From Sinimarinibacterium flocculans (GTDB lineage Bacteria > Pseudomonadota > Gammaproteobacteria > Nevskiales > Nevskiaceae), in the NCBI RefSeq assembly GCF_003201205.1, contig NZ_QICN01000003.1:124001-188000 (forward strand): 64,000 bases of DNA. Direction: 5' to 3'. The position numbers and the translations under genes are program-made. This document shows positions 29,743 through 40,449 of this stretch, one piece after another. Under the pieces are notes generated by a model. It was not told the DNA's origin and searched no databases. It was given only the letters and a program-made list of their open reading frames with translations. The number at the start of each line of letters is the position of its first letter. Position 1 is the first letter of the stretch.

Positions 29743-30171
29743 ATGCGTCCCCTGCAGGCCGCGCCGTCCCTGGTCCTGCCTCTGGGGCTCGCCGTCGGCG
29801 CCTGTGCCGGCCTGACGCCGTCCGCACCGTACGTCCAGATCGATGACCGTTACCAGCCTGCGGCGGCGCTCAATGTCGCGCCGGCAGAAATCCTGGGCGT
29901 GGACGGGGAGATGTTCCTCCGCCAGAGGCCGCTCACACTGGAACCCGGACCACACGCGATCCTCGTGGAGTCGCGCAAGACCGGCGTGGGCCGACGAGGC
30001 CCGAAGCCGGCATCGATGACGCTGTATCTCAAGACCGAGCCGTGCACGCTGTACGCGATCGCCGCAGTGCATGCCTGCGCCATCTGTGCGGAATGGGCAC
30101 CCCAGGTGGTTCACCACGAACCGATCCCGGGCTGCATCGCGACGTCGCAGCCTACCGCCCCGGCGGGATGA
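29743..30171 (+). CDS. small lipoprotein of unknown function
   Basis: A 142-residue protein with a probable lipoprotein signal (hydrophobic stretch ending VGAC, Cys near residue 21). The mature part contains two short strand-rich blocks and four Cys, including CAIC near residues 115-118. It looks like a small beta domain of the PEGA/DUF type (VDGEMFLRQRPLTLEPGPHAILVES), a guess based on the pattern only. It starts 13 nt after lipA and its stop overlaps the next ATG by 4 nt, so it is coupled to the Nudix gene. Confidence 0.6.
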   Translation: MRPLQAAPSLVLPLGLAVGACAGLTPSAPYVQIDDRYQPAAALNVAPAEILGVDGEMFLRQRPLTLEPGPHAILVESRKTGVGRRGPKPASMTLYLKTEPCTLYAIAAVHACAICAEWAPQVVHHEPIPGCIATSQPTAPAG

Positions 30172-30635
30172 GCGTGCCGGTCCAAGGGCCGCTGCCCAGC
30201 GCCGAGTGGCTGGAAGTCGTCGCGCGCGCGCCGCTGGTCTCCATCGACCTGATCGTCCGCGATGCGCAGCAGCGCATTCTTGTCGGGCTGAGGCGCAACG
30301 AACCGGCAGCGGGATTCTGGTTCGTGCCCGGCGGCGTGATCCGCAAGAACGAAACACTGGATGCTGCGTTCGCGCGCATCACCCACGCCGAACTCGGCCG
30401 TTCGACCGCGCGGCGCGACGCGACCCTGCTCGGCGTCTACGAGCATCACTACCGCGAAAACTTCCTGCGCACACCCGGGATCGGTACGCACTACGTCGTT
30501 CTCGCGCACGAGCTGTCGATCGACGACGCGCCCGAGCTGCCCGGCGACCAGCACGACGACTGGCGCTGGATGACTGCCGTCGAGCTGCGCGAGCACCCGC
30601 GCGTGCATCCGTACACGCGGGCCTATCTTCGCTGA
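30168..30635 (+). CDS. gmm: GDP-mannose mannosyl hydrolase (Nudix)
   Basis: Gmm (NudD) hydrolyses GDP-mannose to GDP and mannose, limiting or redirecting sugar-nucleotide flow in surface-polysaccharide synthesis. The 155-residue protein has the modified Nudix box of this subfamily, GGVIRKNETLDAAFARITHAELG over positions 56-78, which lacks the usual second Glu pair. LVSIDLIVRDAQQRILVGLRRNEPA and FWFVPGG match the family closely. Overlap with the small lipoprotein gene is 4 nt. No GDP-mannose synthesis genes are near. It is convergent with the S9 peptidase, 3 nt apart. Confidence 0.92.
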   Translation: MSVPVQGPLPSAEWLEVVARAPLVSIDLIVRDAQQRILVGLRRNEPAAGFWFVPGGVIRKNETLDAAFARITHAELGRSTARRDATLLGVYEHHYRENFLRTPGIGTHYVVLAHELSIDDAPELPGDQHDDWRWMTAVELREHPRVHPYTRAYLR

Positions 30636-30638
30636 GGT

Positions 30639-32858
30639 CTAAGGCTCTTCCGGCTGCGGCAGCGGATCGAGCACGTCGATCGGTGCGTCCTCGACCGGCG
30701 CCTCCAGCGGCGCGGCGTCCATGCCGCCGGCACTCTGCGGCGGGACATCGATCGGGCCGTACTCGTCGACCACCGGCGCGGGCGTGGGCTGCGGTGTCGC
30801 CGGCGTCACGCCCGGCGGCGGCCATGGCGGCCCCCAGACCGGACCGTCCTGCGGCTCGGGCAGCAGGTGCTCGCGCAGGAACAGGGCGACCGCATTGTTG
30901 TAGAGATCGCGGTTGGACTTCTTGCGGAAGCCGTGCCCCTCGTCGCGGGCGAGGAAGTACCAGACTTCTCCGGCCTCCGGGTTCTCGCGGATGGTGTGCA
31001 CCATCTGGTCGGCCTCCGACTGCGGCACGCGCGGATCGTTGGCGCCCTGGGCGATGAACAGCGGACGGCGGATGCGGTGGGCATTGGTCGTCGGCGAGAT
31101 CGCCTGCAGCAGCGCGCGCATCTCCGAGTCACGCTCGTCGCCGTATTCCTTGCGCCGCAGATGGCGGCGGTAGTCCTTGGTGTTCTCGAGGAAGGTGACG
31201 AAGTTGCTGATGCCGACGACGTCGATGCCGGCACGCAGACGGTCGCCGAAGTGGATCAGGCTGGCCAGCACCATGTAGCCGCCGTAGGAGCCACCGATGA
31301 TGCCGACACGGCGCGGATCGAACTCTTCCTGCCAGCCGATCCAGTCGAGCAGGCTGCCGACGTCGCGCAGCGAGTTCTCGCGCAGCGCGCCGTTGTCGAG
31401 CTGCTGGTAGGTCTTGCCGTAGCCGGTCGAGCCACGCACGTTCGGCGCGATGACGGCGATGCCGAGTTCGCGCACCCAGTACTGCAGCACCGGGTTGAAC
31501 GTGGGCTTGGTCTGGCTCTCCGGTCCGCCGTGCATCAGGATCAGCACCGGATGCGGGCCCTCGCCCTCGGGGCGGTAGACCAGTGCCGGGATCGTGCGTC
31601 GCTGGCCGTCCTCGGTCTCGTCGAAGGCCGGGTAGCGGATCAGCTCGGGCTCGACGAACTGCGTCGTGTCGAGCCCGCCGACCTCGCTCTGCGTCCAGCG
31701 CGTGAGCTGCGTCTCGGCGACGCGGAACGAGTAGACATCGCCGGGACTGCGCGGCGAGTTGAGCGTGAAGCCGATGCGCCAGCCGTCCTCGGAGAAGCGC
31801 AGGCCGCTGACGACGCCCATCGGCAACCGCGGTGCCGGCAGCTTGCGCCAGCCGCGCACGGCGCGCACGTGCATCTCGGAGCGGCCGTCGGCGTTGACCA
31901 CGAAGGCCAGGTAGCGGCCGTCGCGCGACAGCGCAAAACTCGACACGTCCCACGGAATGTCGCCGGACAGCAGCTTGCTCTCGCCGGTCGCGAAGTCGTG
32001 GAAACGCAGCTGGCGGAACTCGGTGTCCTCGTCCGAGGTGTAGTAGATGCCGCTGCCGTCGCGCGCGAAGCGACCGCCGCCGAAGGACACGCTGTCGTTG
32101 CTGGGGCGGAACGGCAGGAGCAGGCCGCTGTCGAGGTCGAGTACGTGCGGATAGCTTTCCGACCGCGATGCGTAGCGCAGCACCAGCAGGCGGCTGTCGT
32201 CGGGCGACCAGTCGAGCGCGTACCAGAGCCCTTCGCGCTCGAGCACCGGCCGGCTCTCGCCGCTGTCCATGTCGTAGACGCGGATGTCGGTGTCGCGGCC
32301 GTTGCGCGCGGTCGTCGAGTAGGCGAAGCGGTCGCCCAGGTTGGACCACAGCGGTGCGGTGTTGCGCGCGCCGTCGGTGAGCCGCCGCTGGCGCCCGGTG
32401 GCGACGTCCTGCACGTAGAGCTGATACAGCTCGTTGCCGCCGTCGTCCTTGCCGAACAGGAACGTCGAGCGCTCGGGATCCGGCGACGGCGCGATGTTGC
32501 TGATCGGCTCCGGGAAGAACGTCAGCTGCTGACGGTCGCCGAGCGGTTCGCGTACGCGGTGCACCTGTTTGGTCTGACCGAAGCGGGTCGTGATCAGCAG
32601 GCCCTGCGGCGCCGGCAGCCAGCCGGCGAACGAGGCGCCGCGCGCCTGCTGGTACTGGAACAGGGTATCCGCGACGTCCGCCGGGATTTCCGGGATGTTC
32701 TCGAGCACCAGCGCACCGAGCACGCGCCGGTCGACCGCCGGCGGCGCGTCCTGCGGCGGCGGCTCCGTGGCCCGCACCGTTCCGGCGAGCAGCATCAGCC
32801 CCGCAGCCGCGCAGCATCCGTGCCTGATCATCTGGAGAAACCCGGAAGAACGCCTCAT
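30639..32858 (-). CDS. S9 family prolyl oligopeptidase-like peptidase
   Basis: A 739-residue exported serine peptidase. After a signal peptide (about 1-30) comes a seven-bladed propeller (about 90-420, with repeated DW-type blades such as NTAPLWSNLGDRFAYS and YALDWSPDDSRLLVL). The alpha/beta-hydrolase domain has HGGPESQ, the nucleophile in GGSYGGYM, the Asp in ANDPRVP and the His in EGHGF. The last 65 residues are a Pro- and acid-rich tail with no fold, unusual for the family. Its ATG overlaps the mpl stop (ATGA). The likely role is degradation of periplasmic peptides, possibly dipeptidyl-peptidase type. Confidence 0.93.
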   Translation of the reverse strand: MRRSSGFLQMIRHGCCAAAGLMLLAGTVRATEPPPQDAPPAVDRRVLGALVLENIPEIPADVADTLFQYQQARGASFAGWLPAPQGLLITTRFGQTKQVHRVREPLGDRQQLTFFPEPISNIAPSPDPERSTFLFGKDDGGNELYQLYVQDVATGRQRRLTDGARNTAPLWSNLGDRFAYSTTARNGRDTDIRVYDMDSGESRPVLEREGLWYALDWSPDDSRLLVLRYASRSESYPHVLDLDSGLLLPFRPSNDSVSFGGGRFARDGSGIYYTSDEDTEFRQLRFHDFATGESKLLSGDIPWDVSSFALSRDGRYLAFVVNADGRSEMHVRAVRGWRKLPAPRLPMGVVSGLRFSEDGWRIGFTLNSPRSPGDVYSFRVAETQLTRWTQSEVGGLDTTQFVEPELIRYPAFDETEDGQRRTIPALVYRPEGEGPHPVLILMHGGPESQTKPTFNPVLQYWVRELGIAVIAPNVRGSTGYGKTYQQLDNGALRENSLRDVGSLLDWIGWQEEFDPRRVGIIGGSYGGYMVLASLIHFGDRLRAGIDVVGISNFVTFLENTKDYRRHLRRKEYGDERDSEMRALLQAISPTTNAHRIRRPLFIAQGANDPRVPQSEADQMVHTIRENPEAGEVWYFLARDEGHGFRKKSNRDLYNNAVALFLREHLLPEPQDGPVWGPPWPPPGVTPATPQPTPAPVVDEYGPIDVPPQSAGGMDAAPLEAPVEDAPIDVLDPLPQPEEP

Positions 32859-34231
32859 GCCTTGCGCGGATCGTCGACGGCCGCCGATGCGCTGTCAACG
32901 AGGGCGCGCAGGATGCGCCCGTGCACCCCGCCGAAATCGCCGTTGGACATCACCAGCACGCGGTCCTGGTCTCGCGCGGCGGCGGCGATGGCCGCCACCA
33001 GCGAATCGAGGTCGGCGTGCACGCTCAGGCGCGGGCCCAGCCGGGCGAGCGCCTGCGCCGCGTCCCACTTCAGGTCCGGACGCGCGTAGACGAAGCACAG
33101 ATCGGCATCGCGCAGGCTGGCGGCGAGTCCGCTCGCATGCGTGCCCAGGCGCATCGTGTTCGAGCGCGGCTCCAGCACGGCAAGAATCCGCCCCTGCCGC
33201 TGCGTGCGCAGTGCATCGACGGTCACGGCGATCGCGGTGGGGTGATGCGCGAAGTCGTCGTAGACGGTCACGCCGCGCGCGCTGCCGACGACTTCCAGAC
33301 GGCGGCGCACGTTGCGGAACGCGGCAAGTCCCTCGACCAGAGTCGGCACGGGGACGCCGACATGATCGGCCGCGGCGAAGGCCGCGAGCGCGTTGTCGCG
33401 GTTGTGGCGACCGGCCAGCGGCGAGGCGACGACGCCGTGGTCGTGCCCGCGGACACGCAGCGTCCAGCCGCCCTCGGCGGGCTCGGCCTCCCAGCCGCCG
33501 GGCTCGTTGAACGCGACCCGCTCGCTCCAGCAGCCGGCCGCCAGCACCCGCGCGAGATCGGCGTCGGCGCCGTTGACCACCAGCCGCCCGCTGCCCGGCA
33601 CGGTGCGCACGAGGTGATGGAACTGGCGCTCGATGCTCGCCAGATCCGGAAAGATGTCGGCGTGGTCGTATTCGAGGTTGTTGAGAATGCAGGTCCGCGG
33701 CCGGTAGTGGACGAACTTCGAGCGCTTGTCGAAGAACGCGGTGTCGTACTCGTCGGCCTCGATGACGAAGTACCTTGAGCGGCCGAGGCGCGCGGAGATG
33801 CCGAAGTTCTGCGGCACGCCGCCGATCAGGAATCCGGGCGCCAGTCCGGCGTGCTCGAGCAGCCAGGCCAGCAGCGCGCTGGTCGTGGTCTTGCCGTGGG
33901 TTCCGGCGACGGCGAGCACGTGCCGGCCCTGCAGCACGTTCTCCGCCAGCCACTGCGGCCCCGAGGTGTACGGCAGCCCGGCGTCGAGCACATGTTCCAT
34001 CGCCGGATTGCCGCGGGTGACGACGTTGCCGACGACGACGATGTCGGGCGCCGGATCGAGATGCGCCGGCGCATAGCCACGCATCACCTCGATGCCCAGC
34101 GCCTCGAGCTGCGTCGACATCGGCGGCCAGGCGTTGGCATCCGAACCGGTGACGCGGTGGCCGGCCTCGCGCGCGATCGCGGCGATACCGGCCATGAAGG
34201 TGCCGCAGATGCCCAGGATGTGCAGGTGCAT
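32855..34231 (-). CDS. mpl: UDP-N-acetylmuramate:L-alanyl-gamma-D-glutamyl-meso-diaminopimelate ligase
   Basis: Mpl attaches recycled murein tripeptide directly to UDP-MurNAc, saving three Mur ligase steps. The 458-residue length and the N-terminal ILGICGTFMAGIAAIAREAGHRVTGSDANAWPP are typical of Mpl rather than MurC. The P-loop is AGTHGKTTTSALLAWLLE. The central-domain EADEYDTAFFDKRSKFVHY and the C-terminal YDDFAHHPTAI segment complete the fold. The ATG at 34231 gives this exact family start. It is coupled to the S9 peptidase gene by a 4-nt overlap and follows a membrane-protein gene by 14 nt. Confidence 0.96.
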   Translation of the reverse strand: MHLHILGICGTFMAGIAAIAREAGHRVTGSDANAWPPMSTQLEALGIEVMRGYAPAHLDPAPDIVVVGNVVTRGNPAMEHVLDAGLPYTSGPQWLAENVLQGRHVLAVAGTHGKTTTSALLAWLLEHAGLAPGFLIGGVPQNFGISARLGRSRYFVIEADEYDTAFFDKRSKFVHYRPRTCILNNLEYDHADIFPDLASIERQFHHLVRTVPGSGRLVVNGADADLARVLAAGCWSERVAFNEPGGWEAEPAEGGWTLRVRGHDHGVVASPLAGRHNRDNALAAFAAADHVGVPVPTLVEGLAAFRNVRRRLEVVGSARGVTVYDDFAHHPTAIAVTVDALRTQRQGRILAVLEPRSNTMRLGTHASGLAASLRDADLCFVYARPDLKWDAAQALARLGPRLSVHADLDSLVAAIAAAARDQDRVLVMSNGDFGGVHGRILRALVDSASAAVDDPRKA

Positions 34232-34245
34232 CGATGCCGCTGGCG

Positions 34246-34851
34246 CTAGCCGAGAACCGCGGGCGGCGTCGGCGAGCCGCCGGTGCCGAACAGCATGCCG
34301 GCGAACAGGCCGGCGAAGATCACGCAGAACAGCACGACGAAGGCCAGGATCAGCGCGATGATCACCCCCAGCCACAGCTGCACGTTGGCGGCGTGGCGGA
34401 ACACGAAGGCGGTGACGGCGAAGTTCCAGAAATTGATCAGGTTCATCAGGAACGCGAGGCCCTGCGGCAGCCGCACCCCGCTGTCCTGCTCCAGCAGCTC
34501 GGGGTTCTCCGCCACCTGACGGAGGATCGGCGCCACCTGCGCGAACAAGGGCAGCATGACCAGTGTCAGCGCCGCGGCGGTGGCGAGCAGGGCGTTGAAG
34601 GTCTGGTTGAAGCGCTCCGGCACCGCGCGTGCACGCAGCACCGAGCGCGTGACCAGCGCGGTGCCGCCGACCATGGCCGCGGCCATCAGCAGGGCGGTGG
34701 CCAGCGGCAGCACCTGACCGAACAGCGCCGCGTTGGCGCCGCCCGCCACCAGGATCAGCGGCAGCGTCAGGCGGGGGTCGTAGGGGAAATCCTGCGGACC
34801 GGCACGAAAGCCGAGAATGCGCAGGGTGGCCGCGATGACTTGCGCGTACAT
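34246..34851 (-). CDS. Yip1-like integral membrane protein
   Basis: A 201-residue inner-membrane protein with about five hydrophobic helices (roughly 30-50, 52-70, 88-108, 132-150 and 160-185). The short N-terminal stretch with RILGFRAGPQDFPYDPR resembles the opening of Yip1/YIF1-type bacterial membrane proteins of unknown function. No catalytic motif is seen. It is the first gene of a probable operon with mpl (14 nt) and the S9 peptidase. It is divergent from rnd, with 72 nt between starts. Confidence 0.7.
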   Translation of the reverse strand: MYAQVIAATLRILGFRAGPQDFPYDPRLTLPLILVAGGANAALFGQVLPLATALLMAAAMVGGTALVTRSVLRARAVPERFNQTFNALLATAAALTLVMLPLFAQVAPILRQVAENPELLEQDSGVRLPQGLAFLMNLINFWNFAVTAFVFRHAANVQLWLGVIIALILAFVVLFCVIFAGLFAGMLFGTGGSPTPPAVLG

Positions 34852-34923
34852 GGACGGGATTCGGGAGTCGAGCGGCTATTCTACGTACCTTCCCTCCCCC
34901 GCCGCAGCGCACATCCGCCTCCC

Positions 34924-36036
34924 GTGTCACAAATCCCCGCCGCGCCACACGCCCTGATTGCCGACCCCGAAGCGCTGTCGCGCACGATCGAGAGCTGGGC
35001 GCACAGCCCGTTTCTCGCGCTCGACACGGAGTTCATCCGCGTCGACACCTACTATCCCAAGCTGTGCCTGGTGCAGGTGCGCGGCCAGCGCGAGGCCGCG
35101 CTGATCGACGCCGTGAACCTGCCCGCGCTCGACAGCCTGCTCGACGCGCTGTACACGCCGGACAAGGTCAAGCTGTTCCACGCCGCCGGGCAGGATCTCG
35201 AGATCCTCGTGCGCCTGCGCGGTGCGGTGCCGCAGCCGATCTTCGATACGCAGATCGCCGCGACCTTGCTCGGTTACGGCGATCAGCTCGGCTATGCCGG
35301 ACTGATCGAGAGGCGGCTCGGCGTCGTGCTCGACAAGAGCCTGTCGCGCACCGACTGGTCGCGGCGGCCGCTGCGCCCGGCGGAACTGGCCTACGCCGCC
35401 GCCGACGTCGAGCATCTGGCGGAGATCTACCCCGCGCTCCAGGACGAGCTGGTGGCGCGCGGGCGTATCGCCTGGCTGGCCGAGGACTGCGTTCGCCTGT
35501 GCGATCCGGCGCAGTACCGCACCGAGCCCGCCGACGCCTGGCGCCGGCTGCGCGGCCTTTCCCGGCTGAGCCCGCGCGAGCAGACGATCGCGGCGGCAAT
35601 CGCCCACTGGCGCGAGGAGGAGGCGCAGCGGCGCGACCGCCCGCGCAAGTGGATCGTCGATGACGATGCCGTCTACCGGCTGGCGCAACGCCAGCCGCAG
35701 ACCCGCACCGCGCTCGAATCCCTGGCCGTGCTGCCGCCGAAGACCCTCGAGCGCCACGGCGAGAGCCTGCTGGCGCTGATCGACTCGGGACTCAAGGCGC
35801 CGGAGCAGCGGTATGCGATGGACGACGAGTTTGGCGACGCCGACAAGCGCCTGCTCAAGGCGCTGCAGGCTCATGTGGCGGCGCGCGCCGCCGCGCTGGA
35901 ACTGCCGGCGAGTTATCTGGCGCCGCGCGCGGACCTCGCGAAACTGGTGCGCGACCGCGGCGACGCCGACGTCAATGTCCTGCGCGGCTGGCGCCGCGAG
36001 GTCTGCGGATCCGGCTTGCTGGAGCTGTTGCCTTGA
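34924..36036 (+). CDS. rnd: ribonuclease D
   Basis: RNase D is a DEDDy 3'-5' exoribonuclease that helps mature tRNA 3' ends. The 370-residue protein has exo I LALDTEFIRVDTYYPKLCLVQ, exo II FHAAGQDLEIL and exo III YAAADVEHLAEIY with the catalytic Tyr replaced in register by the AADVEHL helix of this family. Two HRDC-like helical domains follow (about 205-290 and 300-370). The start is a GTG at 34924 (VSQIPAAPHALI); a much longer upstream frame is rejected. RNase T is also in the window, so both tRNA-trimming exonucleases are present. Confidence 0.94.
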   Translation: MSQIPAAPHALIADPEALSRTIESWAHSPFLALDTEFIRVDTYYPKLCLVQVRGQREAALIDAVNLPALDSLLDALYTPDKVKLFHAAGQDLEILVRLRGAVPQPIFDTQIAATLLGYGDQLGYAGLIERRLGVVLDKSLSRTDWSRRPLRPAELAYAAADVEHLAEIYPALQDELVARGRIAWLAEDCVRLCDPAQYRTEPADAWRRLRGLSRLSPREQTIAAAIAHWREEEAQRRDRPRKWIVDDDAVYRLAQRQPQTRTALESLAVLPPKTLERHGESLLALIDSGLKAPEQRYAMDDEFGDADKRLLKALQAHVAARAAALELPASYLAPRADLAKLVRDRGDADVNVLRGWRREVCGSGLLELLP

Positions 36037-36051
36037 GGACGCGCTGCGTCG

Positions 36052-36615
36052 CTAGGCCAGCGCCTTGACGATGCGGTCGAACACCGTATCGAGTTCGCCG
36101 ACGCCGTCCACCGTCACGACCTTGTTCTGGGCGCGGTAGTAGTCGAGCAGCGGATGGGTCTCGGCGTTGTAGATGTCGATGCGCCGGCGGATGACATCTT
36201 CCTTGTCGTCGGCCCGGCCTTCCTTCTGCGCCCGGTCGAGCAGACGCTTGATGATCTCTTCGTCGGCAACGGCCAGATGGACGGCCTTGTCGACCGCAGG
36301 CTGGCCGAGCCGCTGCAGCATCGCGTCGAGCACCTGGGCCTGCGCGGTGTTGCGCGGAAAGCCGTCGAGAATGAAGCCCTTGCGGGCATCGTCCTGGGCG
36401 AGGCGCTCCTCGACGATGCCGATCACGATGTCGTCGGCCACCAGCTGGCCGGCGTCCATCGTCGCCTTGGCCTTGCGGCCCAGCTCGGTTCCGGCAGCCA
36501 CCGCCGCGCGCAGGGCATCGCCGGTGGAGATCTTGGGGATGCCGTAGTGGGCCACCAGCTTCTCGCCCTGCGTGCCCTTGCCGGAGCCGGGCGCGCCCAG
36601 CAGAACCATTCTCAT
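36052..36615 (-). CDS. adk: adenylate kinase, short (LID-less) form
   Basis: Adk interconverts ATP, AMP and ADP. The 187-residue protein has the P-loop LGAPGSGKGTQ, the AMP-binding STGDALRAAV and the conserved GFILDGFPRN. It lacks the about 27-residue zinc or non-zinc LID insert; only the short RAQKEGRADDKEDVIRRR segment spans that site, as in short-form bacterial and eukaryotic AK1-like enzymes. A clear ribosome site is not visible. It is divergent from pfp with a 170-base gap, and convergent with rnd. Confidence 0.97.
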   Translation of the reverse strand: MRMVLLGAPGSGKGTQGEKLVAHYGIPKISTGDALRAAVAAGTELGRKAKATMDAGQLVADDIVIGIVEERLAQDDARKGFILDGFPRNTAQAQVLDAMLQRLGQPAVDKAVHLAVADEEIIKRLLDRAQKEGRADDKEDVIRRRIDIYNAETHPLLDYYRAQNKVVTVDGVGELDTVFDRIVKALA

Positions 36616-36785
36616 CGTGGATAAACCTCTGTAACCAATAAGGAATCGCAGCAGGCCGTCGCATCCCCCGGGGCCGTGCGAACCCGGGAAAGTAAAGCGC
36701 GCCGGGCGTCGCGTCAATCACGGCGCGCTGCACGGACGGGTGTGTCGGTGCATCATTTGACCGAACTGCGAGAGACCACGGAAAC

Positions 36786-38051
36786 ATGAGCGCCAGACCC
36801 CGTCATGCGCTGTATGCGCAGTCCGGCGGCGTGACCGCCGTCATCAATGTCTCCGCGCAGGCGGTGATCGAGACCGCTCGCGCGCACCCCGGGCATTTCG
36901 CGCGGCTCTACGCCGGCCGCAACGGCATCCTGGGCGTGCTCGACGAGGACCTGATCGACACCGGCGCCGAATCCGCCGGAGCGATCGCGGCGCTGCGGCA
37001 CACACCGGGCGGTGCCTTCGGCTCCTGCCGCTACAAGCTCAAGGGGCTGGACCAGCACCGCAGCGAGTACGAGCGCCTGATCGCGGTGCTGCGCGCGCAC
37101 GACATCGGCACCTTCTTCTACAACGGCGGCGGCGATTCGGCCGACACCTGCCTGAAGGTCGCGCAGATCGGCCGCGAGCTGGGCTATCCGCTGCAGGCGA
37201 TCCACATCCCGAAGACGATGGACAACGACCTGCCGCTAACCGACTGCTGCCCGGGCTTCGGCTCGGTGGCGAAGTACAGCGCCGTGTCGATCCGCGAGGC
37301 CGGCCTGGACGTCGCCAGCATGGCCGCCAGTTCCACCCAGGTGTTCATCCTCGAAGTCATGGGCCGGCATGCCGGCTGGACTGCCGCGGCCGGCGGACTC
37401 GCGGCGACGCGCGCCGGCGAAGCGCCGCAGCTCATCCTGTTTCCGGAAATCGTGTTCGACGAGGACCGTTTCCTCGCGGCGGTCGAGGCATCGGTGAAGC
37501 GCTGGGGCTACTGCGCGATCGTCGCCAGCGAGGGCCTGCGCGACGCCGAGAACCGTTTCCTGTCCGAGGCCGGCGGCAGCGACGCCTTCGGACACGCCCA
37601 GCTCGGCGGCCTTGCACCCCTGCTCGCGCAGCGCATCAAGCAGCGCCTCGGACGCAAGTGCCACTACGCCGTGGCCGACTACCTGATGCGCGCCGCGCGC
37701 CACATCGCATCGGCCACCGACGTCGAGCAGGCCTACGCGGTCGGACGCGCCGCCGTCGAGCAGGCCATGGCCGGTGCATCCGGCGTGATGGTCACCATCG
37801 AGCGGCTCGCGGACAGCCCCTATCGCTGGACCACCGGGACCGCGCCGCTCGAACAGGTGGCCAACGTCGAGAAGAAGATGCCGCGCGATTTCATCACCGC
37901 CGACGGCTTTCACATCACCGAGGCCTGCCGCCGCTACCTGCTGCCGTTGATTGCCGGCGAGGACTACCCGCCTTACGCCGACGGGCTGCCGCTGCACACC
38001 GAACTGGCCAACACCGCGGTGCCGCGCCAGCTGCCGCCGCGGCGTCTCTAG
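36786..38051 (+). CDS. pfp: pyrophosphate-dependent 6-phosphofructokinase
   Basis: Pfp phosphorylates fructose 6-phosphate using PPi instead of ATP, and the reaction is reversible, serving glycolysis and gluconeogenesis. The 421-residue length fits the PPi-PFK group. The diagnostic site is PKTMDNDLP: the Lys marks PPi enzymes, where ATP enzymes have Gly (PGTIDND). The phosphoryl-donor loop is [20 protein letters not shown] is the substrate-binding segment. It is followed by the proton-pumping pyrophosphatase, as in some methanotrophs and xanthomonads, which links PPi supply and use. Confidence 0.94.
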   Translation: MSARPRHALYAQSGGVTAVINVSAQAVIETARAHPGHFARLYAGRNGILGVLDEDLIDTGAESAGAIAALRHTPGGAFGSCRYKLKGLDQHRSEYERLIAVLRAHDIGTFFYNGGGDSADTCLKVAQIGRELGYPLQAIHIPKTMDNDLPLTDCCPGFGSVAKYSAVSIREAGLDVASMAASSTQVFILEVMGRHAGWTAAAGGLAATRAGEAPQLILFPEIVFDEDRFLAAVEASVKRWGYCAIVASEGLRDAENRFLSEAGGSDAFGHAQLGGLAPLLAQRIKQRLGRKCHYAVADYLMRAARHIASATDVEQAYAVGRAAVEQAMAGASGVMVTIERLADSPYRWTTGTAPLEQVANVEKKMPRDFITADGFHITEACRRYLLPLIAGEDYPPYADGLPLHTELANTAVPRQLPPRRL

Positions 38052-38067
38052 CTTCTGACAACCCGCA

Positions 38068-38097
38068 TTGCCGGTCGCGCGGGCTTCATGCCATAGT
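38068..38097 (+). promoter_or_regulatory. candidate promoter for hppA with a long leader
   Basis: TTGCCG and CATAGT are 18 bases apart, the second preceded by TG as in an extended -10. It would start hppA transcription near 38104, leaving about 125 bases of untranslated leader before the ATG at 38231. The leader contains no hairpin strong enough for me to name, only an AGAGGAGG ribosome site at its end. Confidence 0.35.
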
Positions 38098-38230
38098 CGG
38101 GCGGCCTTTCACGGGCCCGAACACAACAAGCGGGGAGTTTCAACCAGAAGAAAACGCCGAAGACGGCAGCCATGCCGCGGGCACGTTGCACAGACATTTC
38201 CATCCGAACGCTCCAGAGGAGGTTACTCCG

Positions 38231-40240
<2,010 letters not shown>

Positions 40241-40252
40241 AGGCAGGCTCAC

Positions 40253-40279
40253 GAAGCAGGCGGTAAAACCGCCTGCTTC
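40253..40279 (+). repeat. perfect hairpin after hppA
   Basis: GAAGCAGGCGGT and ACCGCCTGCTTC form a 12-bp perfect stem with loop AAA, beginning 12 bases after the hppA stop. No T run follows, so it may protect the transcript 3' end or act with the terminator further on. Confidence 0.7.
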
Positions 40280-40290
40280 GCCCTCACCCC

Positions 40291-40312
40291 GCCGCCCGCT
40301 ACCGCGGGCGGC
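40291..40312 (+). repeat. second hairpin in the hppA-ppa gap
   Basis: GCCGCCCGC and GCGGGCGGC form a 9-bp perfect stem with loop TACC. It lies between the first hairpin and the terminator, embedded in a CCCTCACCCC / CTCCCGC-type GC-rich stretch that looks like a dispersed intergenic repeat. Confidence 0.55.
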
Positions 40313-40315
40313 CCT

Positions 40316-40346
40316 CCCCTCTCCCGCCGTGCGGTAGAGGGGTTTT
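40316..40346 (+). terminator. rho-independent terminator of hppA
   Basis: CCCCTCT-C-CCGC and GCGG-T-AGAGGGG form an 11-bp stem with one mismatch and loop CGT, followed by TTTT. It should end the pfp-hppA transcript before the ppa promoter. Confidence 0.75.
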
Positions 40347-40405
40347 GGCCGGCGACTTGCGTCGCCGCATCCTTGGTCTGGCCGCCCTTTTTCATGTCGC
40401 GCCGC

Positions 40406-40411
40406 TATAAT
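40406..40411 (+). promoter_or_regulatory. -10 element for ppa
   Basis: A perfect TATAAT lies 38 bases before the ppa ATG, with GGAGCG as the ribosome site between. The -35 region (around 40383-40389) is weak. It shows that ppa is transcribed separately from hppA. Confidence 0.55.
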
Positions 40412-40449
40412 TGCGCCCCATTTTTGCAGTGCAACACGGGAGCGACTCA

